Source: Rhinopomastus cyanomelas
Taxonomy: Eukaryota > Chordata > Aves > Bucerotiformes > Rhinopomastidae
Length of the DNA stretch: 64,000 bases
Assembly: GCA_013400115.1 (NCBI GenBank)
Contig: VXBP01007107.1
Location: 496,001 to 560,000, forward strand
Direction: 5' to 3'
A program made the translations under genes and the position numbers. Below are positions 46,422 to 58,696 of the stretch, piece by piece. How positions within the stretch are numbered: position 1 is the first letter of the stretch; each line of letters starts with the position of its first letter. The notes under the pieces were generated by a model, which saw only the letters and a program-made list of their open reading frames with translations, ran no database searches and was not told the origin of the DNA.

Positions 46422-48126
46422 CAGATACCTGTACTACCTGTATGGTGTGGGAATAAGTGTTCTCACTGGGCTGTTCTCAACTTAGTTGTAGGTTGTATTT
46501 GTGAACCTAAGTATGTCCTGTAATTTCTCATCACCTCAGTTTCCCTAGGGTAGCATGGGTAGAATTCATTAACATTTGAAAAGCCATCTGAGATCTTGAG
46601 ATGGAAGGCAAGGCATAAGTGCAGATCAAAGAGAACTGTGCACCAATACTGATAGAAAAAACACCACAGCTCAAGCTATAGCCTTAAGTACATCATTAGC
46701 GTAACCTCAGTGAAATTTATCTGCATGAGTGGAGGTTGTGAAAGATGCCCAAGGACATGGGTAAGTTCCTGAGGATCTGACAGAATGTCTTCAAAGTTTC
46801 CTCAGGTATCCTCTCACTTTAGTGGGAATTATCAGTGTTTATGACCTGGCAGGACCAGTTTGTAGACATACAATATGCCTGCAATTTTATTTAGCATCTG
46901 TTTAAACAAAACATTAACACAAAAAGATCCTCGATACAGAAGGAATGAACCAGAAGATCTTTAATCTGTAAGAAACTGGTTGAAAGGAAGTGGATGATGA
47001 AACTACTTTTTTTAGGTAGTAGATAATTTATGGAATGAGATATATATATTAATATGAAGAGCATCAAAAACATGCCTAGACTAAGTACAGGTACAAAAAT
47101 ACAATCTCCTTTAGACTTTCATGCAAACGGATATATAAGGAAACATTCTTTTAAAAGATCTGCAGACAAGTCTCCTTTTTCATTGTCCTTTTCAGCTATA
47201 GAGCCCATGATTTCACCTCTCGCAAGGGAGAAGAGAGGAAGAAACAGTCAGGATGGCTAACAGAGTAAAGTCCTTTTCTGACCTGAGTCTTAGCACAGTT
47301 ATTTTTAGCTTACCCACAGTAAATGACAAATCTTTTGTCCTGTGACATAAGCCATTGTTTAAAAGGAAACCTAAACTGACAGTGACACTATTCTTCTCTA
47401 GGACTGGCTTAAAACCCACAGATATTTAAAGCTTTATATTATGTCATTCTTCAAGGTTGTAACATGATGGCAATCAAGCACCCTCACACGCACTTTGTTC
47501 ACAGATTGAACCTGTGAGAAGTAGCAGTGAACAAAGTAATCAATTAATGTGCACATTGAGGCAAGATTCTGACTTATCCAGGAAGTATTTGAAGATAATG
47601 ATTTTATTCTCAGCTTTATCATCTGAAGGTTTGTGGGTTTTTTTCTCTTACTAAACATTAAAAACTTGCTCCAGAGCCTTAAATGCCTCCTCAGCTTGTT
47701 CTTGCACACAAACCTACCCACAATGAGCTTGGCTCTCGAGCTGCTTCTATTCTGCTTTTTGCCTTCTGCAGCTGCCTAGACAGCGTACACAACAGACAGC
47801 ACAGCTTGAGAAGGGACAGGAGAGAGGCCATTCAGATGGATCTTGTTTAAGAGTAGTAAGTCTATAAATGAGAATGCCATCGTATTGTTGAAGCTCAGAT
47901 ACTTCAGAATAAGTTCACTAATACTTGTTACTGAGAGTTGGACAGGGTGTTGTTTTCACAAATAAATTGAGGATTTTCCTTTTTACATCACGATGTTAAG
48001 CTTGAGACATTTCCAGCAGTGCTAATGGAAATAACAAATGCTCAGAGGACTTGGAAACACCCTCTAAACAGTTGGAGAAACACATCATGGGTGCAGTTTC
48101 TTCTGGGACGTCCTTATTCTTTAGTG
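46422..48126. other. Unique DNA
   Basis: No gene or repeat recognised. A short alternating AT stretch lies at about 47040-47050. Confidence 0.4.
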
Positions 48127-48182
48127 GTAGGCTTAGTAGACTTGATGATCCAGAAGGTCTTTTCTTGTCTAAATGACTAGAA
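48127..48182 (+). mobile_element. Possible old CR1 tail remnant
   Basis: TTAGTAGACTTGATGATCCA, GAAGGTCTTTTCTTGTCTAA and ATGACTAG follow the order of the CR1 3' end (GGACTCGATGATC, GGTCTTTTCCAACCTAA, ATGATT). Only about 56 bp remain. Confidence 0.5.
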
Positions 48183-50928
48183 ATGTTGGTCTCCCTTCTT
48201 TTTCTCCTGCTTTTATCAGCTACAGGTCTGTTGAGCCTCCTATATCTCCACTTAGAATATATGTCCTCCCTTTCCACTCCTCTCATGTTAATCCCCACTT
48301 CTCACTCTGTCCTGGACAGCTTTCCATCAATGCTTTCTCTTTTCTGTATTTTGCCCAAATCAGTGTTCACATTGTCTCCCTTTCAAAATAATGCATTAGT
48401 TTCCTGTCTCTAGCTAGAAACTGTACCCTCCTTCCCATTGCCACAGTATTTCTTCCCCCCAGTGTTCCCAGGAAGAAGATTCTTTTCATGTATTTGTTGG
48501 TGGGCACTGCCTCTTCTCTACCAGCAACCTCTTGCCTGGATGCTGGGGACATAAGAAAACCAGCTGGGGGCTCTTCAACAGGCATTTTCGTGAGCTAAAA
48601 GCTCCATTTATCTATGTGAGTACCACCCTGGTACAAGTACTGAATTAACAGACAGAATTTTCCATTCCAAACTGCTATGGAAATGAAACTTAAGTGCCTA
48701 TATCCAAAATTGTATTGTTGAAAACTTCTGGCACATAATCCTGAGGACATCTAAACTGAGTACTCTTTGAGGTTTTCCAGACTTGAAGCTCTGCCAGTCA
48801 GTTCTTTGGTGGTATTTAAACTCAATTTTGCATTCTGATCCACGCAATACACTTATCAACACAAGCACAGCAGTCCAGATCTCACAAAATACAGAGGTAT
48901 GTGCCCCTTCTGAAATGCTCAAGATGTTCCTAGAATTCACACATAAAATAAGCCTAACTACAATGTAGGAGGCCTGCATTTTGAGGAATTCTGTCTTTTG
49001 AAGAGCCCAAGACAGTATTTCCTATTTCTTTGGAGTCAGTCCTAAAGTCAGATGACAGACCTGAGCCGGTGGAAGGTAATGGTCTGTACTTCAGACCTGG
49101 CGTTTAAAATCATGGGAACTTCAGATATGGATCCTTCCATCCTTTCTTCAGTATAACTACAAAATGTAGGTAGCAATGAGGTTTGCCAGAGATGGGGATT
49201 CCAAATATTTTTCCCAGTTGCTTTTCCCTCTCTGCAATACTGTTTTGAATCCACATAGTTAAAACATGTAACGTCAAGAATAGATTGGTGCCACCAATAA
49301 CAGTTTTGTTGGGATGTCTTCCATTATTCTTCTTCTCAAGTCTAGAAGTGGAATAAACATTACAGATATGCTAACAAAATTTATCAAGACTGATTGTTTT
49401 TGTAATAAGATCCTAGTGCAGCCCTGTGCTCACAATTGCATTTCTAGCATTCACTCTATTTATTGTCCACGTATAAAACAAAAGAGCCCTCTGGCTTGGC
49501 GGGATTTTATAGTAAAGCAAACTTATCTGTTTCTTTTTTCTCTGCTTTTTTCCTCATAATTTAACCTCTGCCTTATGACACTTTTCCCTGGAATTCCATT
49601 GGAAGGGGCTAAAATATCTCAATCATAAATCAGTTTAGGACATAGAGTCTGTGCCCAGGTAAATAAGTTTTATAACCAATAGTGGGTAATTTTCATGAGT
49701 TTAAAAAAATATTGGATTTGACTTTTAGCCAGACCACAGAACAGTTTAAAATAGTCATGCAATAGAGAGAACAAACAGACAGTAAAAGAGAAAGACTGGA
49801 ATTTTTTTTAGGTATATAGTTTTTGTGCTACATATTTTTGTGCCCAGCATGGTGGTTAAGATTGTAAACTAACCAAGGTCAAGTCTGAAATTCAGAATAA
49901 AGATGAACTTGTTTTTGTCAGGATGAATTTGTGGCAACAGCAGTTTTATCAGCAGGGTGTAGCAACTACAGCAGAAGACTGTCAGACTGACAGTTGAGCC
50001 TCTGGGAAGCCTGTTATCAGGCAGGACGATGATTATTATTACAGCTCCATCACAGCTTTGCTGAAATATTCTTGTAGAAAGATGAGAAAATAATTGATAG
50101 ACACAATACGGAGAACGAGATGACCTGTCTTTGAGAGTGTACCTTTACAATAGACCCTCTACCTCCTTCTATGTAGAAATACTAAAATGACATGAGCAAA
50201 ACGGTGAAGGCACTGTAGGAAAAAATCCTAGGCAATTCTTCATTATTAGAGACTAAAAACTGACTGCTAAACACCTGTTTGTAATACAGAGAACTCAAGC
50301 TGAACAGCAGAAAATAATCTTCCTCTATAATGCTGATAAAGCTATGTCAGTTATAAAATAGCTGCCAGAGACAATGAAGAGAATCAACAACTGCATTTTT
50401 AAAAATCTGAGTAGAATTCAAAGGGAGGAGTGGAGGCAGATAAAACTGTGAAACAATTAAAAGTCTTACACAAGTGTTAAAAGTACAGATACAGATATGA
50501 AGTAGCAGAAAGGCTAGTCTAGCAGATAGGGCATAAGTCCCACATTCACAGTGGCTTGCTGTGACCACACACATGTGCTACCCACAAAGAGTTCATTCCA
50601 AGGTCCTGCCCAAGGTCACTTCCTTGTGATTGCACAAGATGCAGAAATATTTCATTTTCTGGTATTCTCCCTTTGGCAAGCGGCTTTCTCATAGCAGCTT
50701 CGAAAATATCACACAGCAAGGAATGTATATAGCAGATGCCTTAGAAGTGCCATGTACTCCATGCATCATTCTCTTCCTCTAGACTTCTGTATTACACAGA
50801 AACTAGGGGAAAGAGGAAGAGGGAGAGTAGTTTTTTTTTTCCAGTCTGTCTATCCGAGTTAGCTAAATTTCTCCAAAAGCCACTGTTTGCAATGTATATA
50901 CAAATCTGTAAATATCAGATAAGTATGA
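48183..50928. other. Unique DNA
   Basis: No gene or interspersed repeat recognised. Only short T- and A-runs. Confidence 0.4.
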
Positions 50929-50974
50929 ATCTTTCGAGGTCCCTTCCAGTCCATAATGATTCTATGATTGTATG
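50929..50974 (+). mobile_element. CR1 tail fragment joined tail-to-tail to the next copy
   Basis: TCTTTCGAGGTCCCTTCC, AGTCCATAATGATTCTATG, ATTGTATGATT: about 46 bp of plus-strand CR1 3' terminus. It shares 29 bp with the nested microinsertion at 26410-26446. Confidence 0.85.
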
Positions 50975-51340
50975 ATTGGAAAGGACCTCGAAAGATCATC
51001 TGGTCCAGTCCCCCTGACACAGCAGGATCATCTAGATCAAGCCACACAGGAACACATCCAGGAGGGTTTTAAACATCTCCAGTGAAGGAGACTCCACAAC
51101 CTCCCTGGGCAGCCTGTTTCAGTGCTCTGTCAACCTCACTGGGAAGAAGTTCTTTCTCATATTTATGTGGAACCTCCCATGTTCCAGCTTACACTCATTG
51201 CCCCTCGTCCTATCACTAGATGACATCGACAAGAGCCTGGCTCCAACCTCCTTACACCCACCTTTCAAATACTTATAGACATTAATGAGGTAAACCCTCA
51301 GTGTCCTCTTCTCCAAGCTAAAGAGACCCAGCTCCCTCAG
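50967..51340 (-). mobile_element. CR1 3' end, about 370 bp
   Basis: Minus-strand copy starting in a shared tail repeat, then GGAAAGGACCTCGAAAGATC, the 3' UTR and the end of ORF2 (51119-51316 frame, SSDRTRGNECKLEHGRFHIN). It stops at about 51340. Confidence 0.9.
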
Positions 51341-51387
51341 AAGCCAGCAACTACTTCATCTTGTATGATGTCTACAGGTGCAGAACA

Positions 51388-51832
51388 CAGAATCATAGAA
51401 AGGCTTAGGCTGTAAGGTACCTGATTGATCATATAATTCCAACCCCCTCACCGCTAGATCAGGTTCTCCAAAAATCCATCTAACATGGCCTTGAACACTT
51501 CCAGAGAGGGAGCATTCACAACTCTCCTGGGCAATTTGTTCCAGTGGCTCATCGTCCTCATAGTGACAAATTTCTTCCTGATATCCAATCTAACTAAATC
51601 TGCCCTCTTTTACTTGAAACCATTGCCCCCGACATATCACTAGATGCTCTCATAAAAAGTCCCTCTCCAGGTCTCCTGTAAGCCCCCTTCAGGTACTGGA
51701 ATGCTGCTATATGGTCCCCCTAGAGCCTTCTATTCTCCAGGCTGAACAGTTCCAAATTCATCAGCATATACTCATAGGAGAGGTGCTCCAGCCCTCTGAT
51801 CATCCCTGTGGCTTTCAGCTGGAGTCACTCCA
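51388..51832 (-). mobile_element. CR1 3' end of an older subfamily
   Basis: The degenerate tail (CAGAATCATAGAAAGGC) is followed by TTCCAACCCCCTCACCGC, GGCCTTGAACACTTCCAGAG and the 3' UTR, through to the GGAGAGGTGCTCCAGCCCTC region. It lies in the same orientation as, and 47 bp beyond, the copy at 50967-51340. Confidence 0.88.
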
Positions 51833-54800
51833 AATGATGGAAAAGAATCTTGGTGATTAGTATAAATTTTTACTCCTCTGGTTGTCAAGATTTTCTAACT
51901 CAAGTTAAAAGTAATTTGTAGAAGAAACTTGTTTTTGTTTTCCTTGCTTTGAATTACATTACTTGCCACTAACAGACACTTTCCATTCAGTAAAAGCCTG
52001 TAGGAAGAAAAATGGTTTTCTCTGAGTCTTGTCTTGGCTCAAGAACACTACGCCATTGTCTAAAATTAGACCATAATTGCAGGTTAATATGAAGGGTGAG
52101 GCCCAAAGTGGCCTCTGTGCTTATCTCTGTCTTCCCAATCTATTTCTCTAATTATTTCTTGTGGTTTTAGTGTGATCATTCTGTTTTGATTATCTGCCTT
52201 TAACTCGATAGATAGATAACTTGCCTCTATCTCCCTCAGACACAGACATTTCCTGCACTGCAAAGATATACAATGTTTTTTGGATAGCCAATTTGCTGCC
52301 ATTACCGTAAACACATCAATCTTCTAGTATTAAATCCTGCAGATAAACTGTAGGTCTTGTCAGAGATTTGGAAATTTTTTTATTGATGCATCCTAAGGGA
52401 GGATCAAGCTTTACTTGAAGAGTCTCCCTCTGCAGTTCCTTAGCTCAAAGTTCCTGGTGGTGCTTTGGAATGTGCCAGGCGGGTTAAAGTTCATTAAAAA
52501 CAGAGCTATAGATCTGTGGTGCCAGCATTCCCACGCTGTGCTACTAATATGTGGGCATGGAAGGGCATATATGCCAAGTGTTCCCATCCTTACTTCTATG
52601 GTGAAGATGAAGAAGCATGAGCAATCGCAATGTTCTCCATCCACCTGTACAATCTATCTTGTTCACCTCCTAAAAGGAGGTACTTCCATTGAAATTGATT
52701 GTACTAGTCACAAACAGCACAGATGAACAGCTATCAGAAGAAGAAATTAAAAGAAAAAAGAATATTTTGTAGTGTTCCATAAGTGGTTCATGATTTAAAT
52801 TGTAAAAGTGAGTTGGGAAAGTTCATTTCTTGTCAAACTTGTTTTTTGGTTGGTTTTTTTTTTTTTAATTTGCTTGTCATTCTAATGCATTGGGAGGTGT
52901 AGAGTTCGAAGGGATGTGTCTGAGGAAAAGTGCTTCAGGCCGTATTAACCACTTGAGCCACTCCCTCTGCCCCAAACCAGGATAAAAGATTAGGTGGGGA
53001 AAGGATCAGAAAATGGTAATCGCAGAAAAGCACAGCAGGATTGTGTGAGCTAGAAGAGATTTTAAAATTATGTTTAACTAGACAGGATGCTGAAAGTATG
53101 GGCAGAAAAAAGGTCACCCTTAGCCACGTGGGCAGAAAGGCATGCACACAATCCCTTAGAGTATACATTGCTTTTAAGCATCAGTTGAGGTCAGAACCCT
53201 TTTACGTTCTTGTACTCAGTTACTCCTTAGGTCAGAGGTAGTTAAAAAGAAGGTGAAAACACAATATGGGATGCAGAACTACCTCAGATATTGAGTATCT
53301 GAAAAAAGACCACACTGCTGATCCCACTGAGTCAGCACAGAACACCAAGGGCAAGACTTGACTAGTGCAAGCTCACAGCTCTGTGTCCCACAGTTCCCAT
53401 GCTCTATATCATGTTAGTCTCTACAAACAAGACGTATGGCAGTAAGCCAAGAACTTCTCTTTTCTCCTCCTAACTGTTTTAAATGGAGTTTTTCCATTTG
53501 AAAGAAATAACAGAAACAGCAGTGCAGCTTCACCAAAGACAGGCTGGCTCCTGAATTGAGGGAGTAAGAGAGATAAGATGACCTTGCCTGAGAAGAGCAA
53601 GGCATCCGTCTGAGGACAGGAGTGACAGGGGAGTTTATTCAGACTTTGCCAAAACGCTGGATATTTATGGCTACAATGTGCCTCTCAAGCTCTTAATCTT
53701 AACCCACCCCCAAGTAGGAAGACTGACCCTAGATTTAGTGACAAACAAATATTGCATAATAACACTAAAGCCATGTTCTGTCAAGTGTCCTACTCAATTA
53801 AGCCTGATGTTTGCAGTTCCCTTGGCAACCTAATCTTAGGGTGTGGGGATATTTCGGCTCTTTCCATACTGCTAAATAAAACAAGGGCAAGCAACAAGTT
53901 TGAGCAGTGGCTCGGTGATCATGCACACAGTTTTAATTGCTAGCATGCTCTCAGGCTGCTTTGGCTTATGCCAATTCTTTGGGAAGAGGTGCCTAAGCCT
54001 GGCCAGAGGGATAGCCCGTGTGAGGATCAATTCCAAAACGCAGTATAGACACCACGGCACCAGGTTTCACTCCCTCCAGCCTCAACATTCTTCCAACAAC
54101 ATTGCAGCTTTCCATCTCCAAAGATTCTTCATTCTATACTCCAGAGCAAACAGTGCATGAATATGTGTATGAAAACATGATAGATTTCACCTGTGACAAC
54201 ATCATATACTTCACACATGAAAACGTATTATTCAGAATAATATCATTTTTTACTCTTGTACTGAAAAAAATTACAAATCATAGAAAACAGTAATATTTTG
54301 CCCCTTGCAATGTACCTTTTGAGGTTCGTAGGAGGCCTAACACCATGCAGTAAGCAGTTTCATTTTGAGCACTCCCCTAATTTTCATGAGTCAGAAAAAA
54401 GACTGTGTTTACCCAGTGTGGAGAGCACTTGCTATGACATCTCTTTTCAGGTGGACCACTGCTTTCAGGGTCAGAGAGTTCCTCCTGTCTTGTTTAGCAA
54501 TAGACATGTAGGGCTTGCACCTCTGCAGAAATCTCAGTGGTTCCATAGATCTGTATGGAAGTGAAAAGGCTAAAATACAGCTACATTTTGGCACAAATAA
54601 AAATATAGGAAAGGGATCATCTTATTTTCCATTATGTCACCACAGCAGCACCGTGATATTATCTACCAAATACTGGAGAACCCTGGGGAAGAAAACAAGC
54701 CAGTACTGTCAGTGTTCCACAGCAACCTGCAGGCAGTGTGCGCAGGTCAGTGCGCTGCTAGCTCTCTTCTTGAGTTTGAATGGATGCAGTAAGCAACAGA

Positions 54801-57800
54801 AGATCAACACGTTCCTCTAGTAATCCTGCCAGAGCTCTGGTTTCTGTAGATATGCCATAGTGGTTTATGATGAAAATGCCCTTACTTTAGAAGGAGGCAT
54901 GCATTTCTGAAAAAGGAAAATAAACATTCACAACGTAAATCTCATGTGCTGCCCCTACATGTTCATGTCTTCAAAGCCATCTCCAAACTTCTCCCTTGCA
55001 CTGCATTGCATTTTCTCAAAGACCTCAGGCTTCTGTGATGGAGGCACGATGGATTTTAATAGCTTTTTAAAAACTTGCCTTTTATATGGACTGGTACCAA
55101 AAACACTTCAAGAAATCTCCAGCAGCAGTTAATTTTGCCTAGAATTGTGACTTGGCTGAAACTTGGGCAACGTGAGTAGAAATCATAGCTCTCAGCATCC
55201 AGACTTCATGATCATAACAGAGATCTAAAGCCATGCAGCCCTCTTGTGTGTTTTCTACCTTGTCCTTACGCTGCTGCTATTATTAATGGTCTTGCTATTC
55301 TGACTTTCAACTGCATCTAAGTGCAAGTGAGTTCAAAGCCCACAACTAGAGTTGGGGACCAGTAGACTGTGGCATACACTGAAACCCTCACATACACTGA
55401 AATTTTTGGGCACATCTCCCAAAGCCTTATTATTATTATAAAGATTTATATTATGATGGCAGTTAGAGATGCCAAAAGCATTTTGGGCCTATTATGTCAT
55501 ACATCCCCTGCATAAATACCTAGTAAAAAGCAGTTCTTGCCTTGAAGAACCTGCAGTTGTGAGCTTCAAGCAAGAACTGCTAAACCTGCAAGTGCAAGTT
55601 TAGCAACAAAGTTCAGGGCACACCCTTCTTAACGAGCTGTCTTGCTATCATCTCTGCTCTTTACTCTTGCCTCCATATTGGGCTGCATCACATCTGATTA
55701 AAAAACCCCACATTCTCTTTGACAGATAATGAATTGACAGGAAGAAGAAAGGACTGAGGATGCCTCTTCCTATCAGCTATTTTATAAAGGGTGGTCAAGG
55801 GCACAATAAACTTGTTTCAACATTGACTCCTTTTCATTTCGTCTTGTTGAAGAAGTTCCATCCTCATGCATTAAATAGTTTTAGAACCTATTTCTTTCAC
55901 AGCAACCATTTCCCCTCTTGTCTCTGCATGGTCACCCACTGATAGAGTGACATCCACACTTTTTGTTGTTATGTGGGGATCATGCTGAAGTACCAGAAAA
56001 GGAGGAATTTTATTTGCTAAATGCAAATTTTGGGATCTGTTGTTGAGACATTGAGGCTTTTAAGACACCACCAAGGTCTGACCCTTGAGTGAGCTCTCAG
56101 TTTATTTTGTCTCTTTCTTCTCCTCCTCAAGTCAATAGTTTCCACACAAATAAGTGAACCATCAGAGTCTAGGACTCTGGGCATTTAAAGAATATGCAAG
56201 TCTGTAAATGGAGGAAAAGTGGGTTGTTGGGTTCGTGTCACCTGATTGAGACAAAAATTAATGAGCCCTTTGCCACCACAAACAGACAGTAACTGAGAAT
56301 TGCTCTTAAAACTAATTTCCTGCCACAAAGGGAGCGACAGCAAAAGTAAATAGACCATGGTGGAATGTTGTAAATTTGCTCTTTCTGCAGGATAACTAGA
56401 CTTCATAGATCTTTTTTAAAAATAACAATTTTGTAGGACTTTTGTCTCATCTCACTTTCTCAAGTTACGTGAATGTCCAAAGGCAGCGATCTGTATAGCA
56501 GTTTCAATATGTTCATCTGATTTTACAGTTACAGCAGTCACCTGATAACAGAGCTGGTCACAATACCATGACTAAAAAAATCTGGTGCTGAGCATTTCCT
56601 GCAGTGAACACTAAATAAAGACAAGGCAAACAGCAGGAATAGTAACCCAAGGTACAGAAATAAAGCATCCTGCTCTCTGTCCTAACCTTCTTAAAGTCTT
56701 AAGCTAAGTTGAAGTTCAAAGTTTAGGATTTCTAAAAAAAAATAATTCATAGCCGTAGTTCCTGAGATGATTTGCCACAGCTCTGCCATGGTTTCACCTG
56801 TCTACAGCACTGTGCTGAAAATGAAATTCCCTCTGTATGAATCTTTGAGAGATGGATTCCTCACATAATAATAAGAGCACTTACACAGAAAGTGCACATT
56901 CCTGTGCTTGGCCAACAATATGGTAAAAATACAAATAGGGAGATCAGAGATTAAAGGAAAGAATAACTGACTAACAGCAGAAGCTGGCTGTACTGTTAAT
57001 TTTTACCCAGACAATTCAGGAACTGGGATTTTAATTCGGATGAATATTTGACCAAAGTTCACAGAAATCCAGCAGGAAATATCAGAATGTAGAGGAAGCA
57101 ATTTAAGTAACCCACTCTTCCAACACAGTTGCCATTTCTCACAGCGACACGGTATTTCTTCCCTCTATATCAGCTGACAGCAGACTAGAAAATCCTGCTT
57201 TCTGCTACAGATATCTCCATACTTTTGCACACCTAGCCTCAAGTGCAAGGCCATTTGGTGCTAGTACAGCTAAAAGGCTTAGTCATGGTCTGGATTAAGG
57301 ATTACATCTACAATTCCAGCTGACCTGCTGAGCATGATTCATGATGGAGGGTCATACCCACGCTTCACAGCTCTACAGACTTTTAAAAATAGACCAAGAA
57401 AAGGAAACACTTCACTAAGAACAGAAGTCCTCCTCTCATCAGGAAGAAGAAAATTCTATCTGACAGAGCGAGCAACAGTATTTATCAATCTACTGACAGT
57501 CCTGAGTTTGCTGAGGGCATGTTAGGTGTTTGCAATGTACAAAATGCAATTAAATAAGACATTGTTCCTCCCAGAAACCTGAGATTCAACAGTACTTTCT
57601 TTTTTGTAAAAAAAGTGTAATCAAAGGTGTATTAATTACAAAGAAATGTTTAATATACTACAATTTTCTGTGTACTGCCAGCACCTCAGTTATGTTCAGT
57701 CTCCCATGCGCCTGCAGCCACAGGCATGTCAATACTGCACACCGAAGGAAAAAACAAATTCGTATCTTATTAAATTTGCAGCTGTAGCTGCACCCATTTC

Positions 57801-58381
57801 ACACCTAAATTTCTCATCCTCAAGGCAGATTGCCCTTACACGTTTTCAAGTGAAATGCACCGTGTAAGAGATTGTTTCACCAATTAGGCTATTCAGCATC
57901 TTATTCCATTCTCTTTTGAAAAATTCGTTTCATGTCGTTGGAGGATCATCAGAGTATGAACAGTCGTCCTCTTCTTGCTTCCATATAGAGTTAAAATTGC
58001 AAGTGTGTTGTGTATGGTATAAAGCTCAGGTTGCACAGTCTATTTTTCCTACAGTGACATTCAGGAGTTACCATTCAATGGTTTCACACATTATCTCATC
58101 ATGTGCATTTCAAAGAAAAAGCAAGTAGTTTGTCTTTTTAATTACTTAGCTTTTTGCCATACTCAGCGAAGTTCACACAACTGACATTCATTTCCTTCTG
58201 TTTCCATGCATGCACGTGAGACCTGACTCACCTGACATCACACGTTGACAAGATACTTAAATTCATAGAAGAAAAGCAATGGTTGGAGAAAAGACAGAAG
58301 GAAAATGCTTGGATAAGCCAGTTCAGAGTTATAGATACCATTGAGAATTGCTTATTTAATTGTTCTCTACCTCTTTTTCAG
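51833..58381. other. Long unique stretch upstream of the exon candidate
   Basis: About 6.5 kb with no interspersed repeat I recognise. It contains short GATA units near 52208-52218, a T-run at about 52855-52867 and a TTA-rich patch near 55428-55450. If the exon at 58382 is real, this would be intron. Confidence 0.35.
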
Positions 58382-58696
58382 TGAGAGAGGACAGCTTTAG
58401 CCAGGGAAACTGCAAAAGCTATCTGCTATCTGGGACATCCTGGCCATGTGTCTGGAACACCGGTCTTACTGACTGGATGTGTAAGTTTGAATCCCCTCAG
58501 GCAGAAGAAGATTGTGAAACCAAGCTGCCCACAAGTCACCTGGTGATGGATGAGGATGCAAGAAGCACCAGTGCCCCTTCCACTGCCTGTGCAAAGACTG
58601 ATCAGAGTGGCCTCTTAAGGAAAAGCTCCACAAAATTTGGCCACGTAGGTGGATGGATTGAAGAGCCTGCAGTCTATGTGTCTCAGCAAAGCTCAG
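58382..58696 (+). CDS. Candidate isolated coding exon, unidentified gene
   Basis: A 315-nt segment open throughout in one frame. It is preceded by a strong acceptor: a pyrimidine-rich tract at 58361-58379 ending CTCTTTTTCAG. It is followed by a fair donor, CTCAG|GTATCT. The exon begins after the first base of a codon and ends after the first base of a codon (phase 1-1), so it is symmetric and could be included or skipped without shifting frame. The roughly 105-residue product is polar, with five Cys and three Trp in its first half (PCVWNTGLTDWMCKFE), a Ser/Thr-rich middle (ARSTSAPSTACAK) and a basic patch (LLRKSSTKFGHVGGW). The open frame extends past the donor to 58818 and its upstream start would be TTG, so it is not a self-contained gene. 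I do not recognise the family. No neighbouring exons were found in the window. Chance remains possible. Confidence 0.4.
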
